DNA from: Silvanigrellales bacterium
GTDB taxonomy: Bacteria; Bdellovibrionota_B; Oligoflexia; Silvanigrellales; Silvanigrellaceae
DNA: 13,615 nucleotides
Assembly (NCBI GenBank): GCA_028285285.1
Contig: JANQPW010000872.1
Location: forward strand, 1 to 13,615
Direction of reading: 5' to 3'
Of this stretch, positions 12,813 through 13,615 are shown piece after piece. The stretch's first letter is position 1. Each line of letters starts with the position of its first letter. Made by a program: the position numbers and the translations under genes. The notes below the pieces were generated by a model. That model had not been told where the DNA came from, searched no databases, and saw nothing but the letters and a program-made list of their open reading frames with translations.

Positions 12813-13247
12813 TCAATCTTTGACAGGATCGGCAACCACTTCAAAGGTCACCTTCCTGTGACCATTTTTGAGGGTGACCTTTGCTGGTTCCCCCGTGACC
12901 GTGTCAACGAGTGCGTGTTCTCGAGTTTTGCCATTTTCGACCAAGCGAAGCGAATACTCGACCTTGTTGTTCTGCGAATCAACGAGCCGAGCTTCAAGAG
13001 ACTGGTTTTCCTGTTCGGACTTTTCCTTGCCGGTGGAATCTATGACTCTGATCGTTCTGTTGAGCTGGACGAAAGTGAGGTATTTGTCGGACGGAACATC
13101 AACCTTTGCTTTGCCTGTGCGAACTGATCTCCCATCTTCTTTCACAACGGTCCACTTGATTGTGGTTGGCCAATGGAGCTCCGCCAAAGCAGGCGTTGAG
13201 GTGACTGATGTAGCTATGAAAACCCCAAAAAAACAGGTCCTTCTCAT
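12813..13247 (-). CDS. Secreted protein of unknown function
   Basis: A 144-residue protein with a clear signal peptide, MRRTCFFGVFIATSVTSTPALA, cleaved before ELHWP. The mature 122 residues are charged, Lys- and Val-rich and look beta-strand-rich (TIKWTVVKED, KYLTFVQLNRTIRVIDS, KVEYSLRLVENG, KVTFEVVADP), which could form a small immunoglobulin-like or beta-sandwich domain. No cysteines are left after cleavage and no motif is recognisable. The start is well supported: GGAGGAG lies seven bases before the ATG. A probable terminator lies just downstream. The long plus-strand frame over the same bases lacks these signals. I give no function. Confidence 0.72.
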   Translation of the reverse strand: MRRTCFFGVFIATSVTSTPALAELHWPTTIKWTVVKEDGRSVRTGKAKVDVPSDKYLTFVQLNRTIRVIDSTGKEKSEQENQSLEARLVDSQNNKVEYSLRLVENGKTREHALVDTVTGEPAKVTLKNGHRKVTFEVVADPVKD

Positions 13248-13399
13248 TCCTTTTCTCCTCCGCTCACCACACGTGTGCCACAGAAGAGCGGCTTTCCCCG
13301 TGACGCGCTCCGCACAATACGTTACACACTAGTTGATGGGGTGCTCTTGATCAAACGATTGAAGAACGTGCTGAGGCCAAAAGAAGGGACAGAGATTTG

Positions 13400-13615
13400 A
13401 TGCTCAACCTGTTGTCGGGTGTTGTTGGCTTATTGTTTGGGGTAGCGGTGTTGCAAGGTTGTGCCGCACAAGTCAAGGAAAAGCCGAAGGTTGACGAGAA
13501 TCCTGCCCTAAGCCTTGGGAAAGTTGCCTCTCGTTCCTGCACCTTTGCTGATCAAGTGCCGGCGGGAAGAGTTTTTGTTGGTGAAAAGAACAGGATAGCG
13601 AGTCAGGTTGAGTGC
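13400..13615 (+). CDS. Lipoprotein of unknown function, 5' part only
   Basis: The frame starts at ATG 13400 (or TTG 13397) and runs open for 72 codons to the window end. AAGGGA (13384-13389) is a reasonable ribosome binding site. The N terminus MLNLLSGVVGLLFGVAVLQGC carries a lipobox (V-L-Q-G-C, Cys21) with a hydrophobic signal. The signal lacks the usual positive charge at its start. The mature part begins CAAQVKEKPKVDENP, a polar tether, and then LGKVASRSCTFADQVPAGRVFVGEKNRIASQVEC. Residue +2 is Ala, consistent with outer-membrane sorting under the E. coli Lol rule. The domain is not recognised and the rest of the gene lies beyond the window. Confidence 0.65.
   Translation, partial: MLNLLSGVVGLLFGVAVLQGCAAQVKEKPKVDENPALSLGKVASRSCTFADQVPAGRVFVGEKNRIASQVEC

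Noticed and set aside
12771..13127. Plus-strand 118-codon open frame after hsp20
   Set aside because: Its start overlaps the hsp20 stop and the rest is antisense to a well-supported gene. No start signal was seen.
13268..13277. CACACGTGTG palindrome as an operator
   Set aside because: It is a perfect 10-bp palindrome, but a single short copy of simple alternating sequence, with nothing linking it to regulation.
12868..13332. Plus-strand 154-codon open frame opposite the 12813-13247 gene
   Set aside because: It has no ribosome binding site or domain. The minus-strand gene has a signal peptide and GGAGGAG at correct spacing.

Overview
This window looks like a stretch of chromosome from a free-living Gram-negative bacterium. 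The signs are several Sec signal peptides, two likely lipoproteins, an outer-membrane beta-barrel protein and Shine-Dalgarno-led genes packed on both strands at roughly half GC. The mix (lone S10 carboxypeptidase, MerC-domain protein, many unrecognised secreted proteins) would fit a deltaproteobacterial or Bdellovibrionota-like lineage, but that placement is only a guess; no rRNA or other marker gene is present.

Layout. Bases 1-767 hold the 3' end of an unrecognised, probably secreted protein. It converges, with overlapping stop codons, on a bile acid:sodium symporter (BASS) family transporter (764-1654, minus). Divergent from that is a probable two-gene operon: an outer-membrane beta-barrel protein and an S10 serine carboxypeptidase with an intact catalytic triad but no signal peptide (1896-4504). 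A periplasmic protein of the TIKI/EreA/ChaN-like fold (4546-5409, minus) lies back to back with the most interesting part of the window.

Core locus, 5491-9391. A near-perfect 25-bp palindrome, resembling a Zur/Fur-family operator, sits in the divergent intergenic region and precedes five overlapping plus-strand genes. These encode a small lipoprotein, a LolD-type ABC ATPase, an FtsX/MacB-type permease with histidine clusters in its periplasmic domain, a ZnuA/TroA-like metal-binding protein with a His-rich loop, and a periplasmic protein resembling the N-terminal extracytoplasmic domain of HupE-like proteins. Overlaps of 4-17 nt make this one transcriptional unit. It pairs a metal-uptake-type binding protein with an FtsX-type ABC transporter rather than the usual ZnuBC-type partners. 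A MerC-domain membrane protein with another His-rich loop (9424-9873, minus) faces it. I infer a zinc (or related transition metal) acquisition or handling island.

Right part. After a 305-bp intergenic region with an inverted repeat come an AAA/DUF4143 ATPase (10179-11498), a four-helix membrane protein of unknown function (11586-12011, minus), a 300-bp intergenic region with TGACG repeats, a small heat-shock protein (12313-12774), a secreted beta-rich protein of unknown function (12813-13247, minus) and the start of a lipoprotein gene running off the window end (13400-13615). I saw no tRNA, rRNA, CRISPR array, transposase or integrase.
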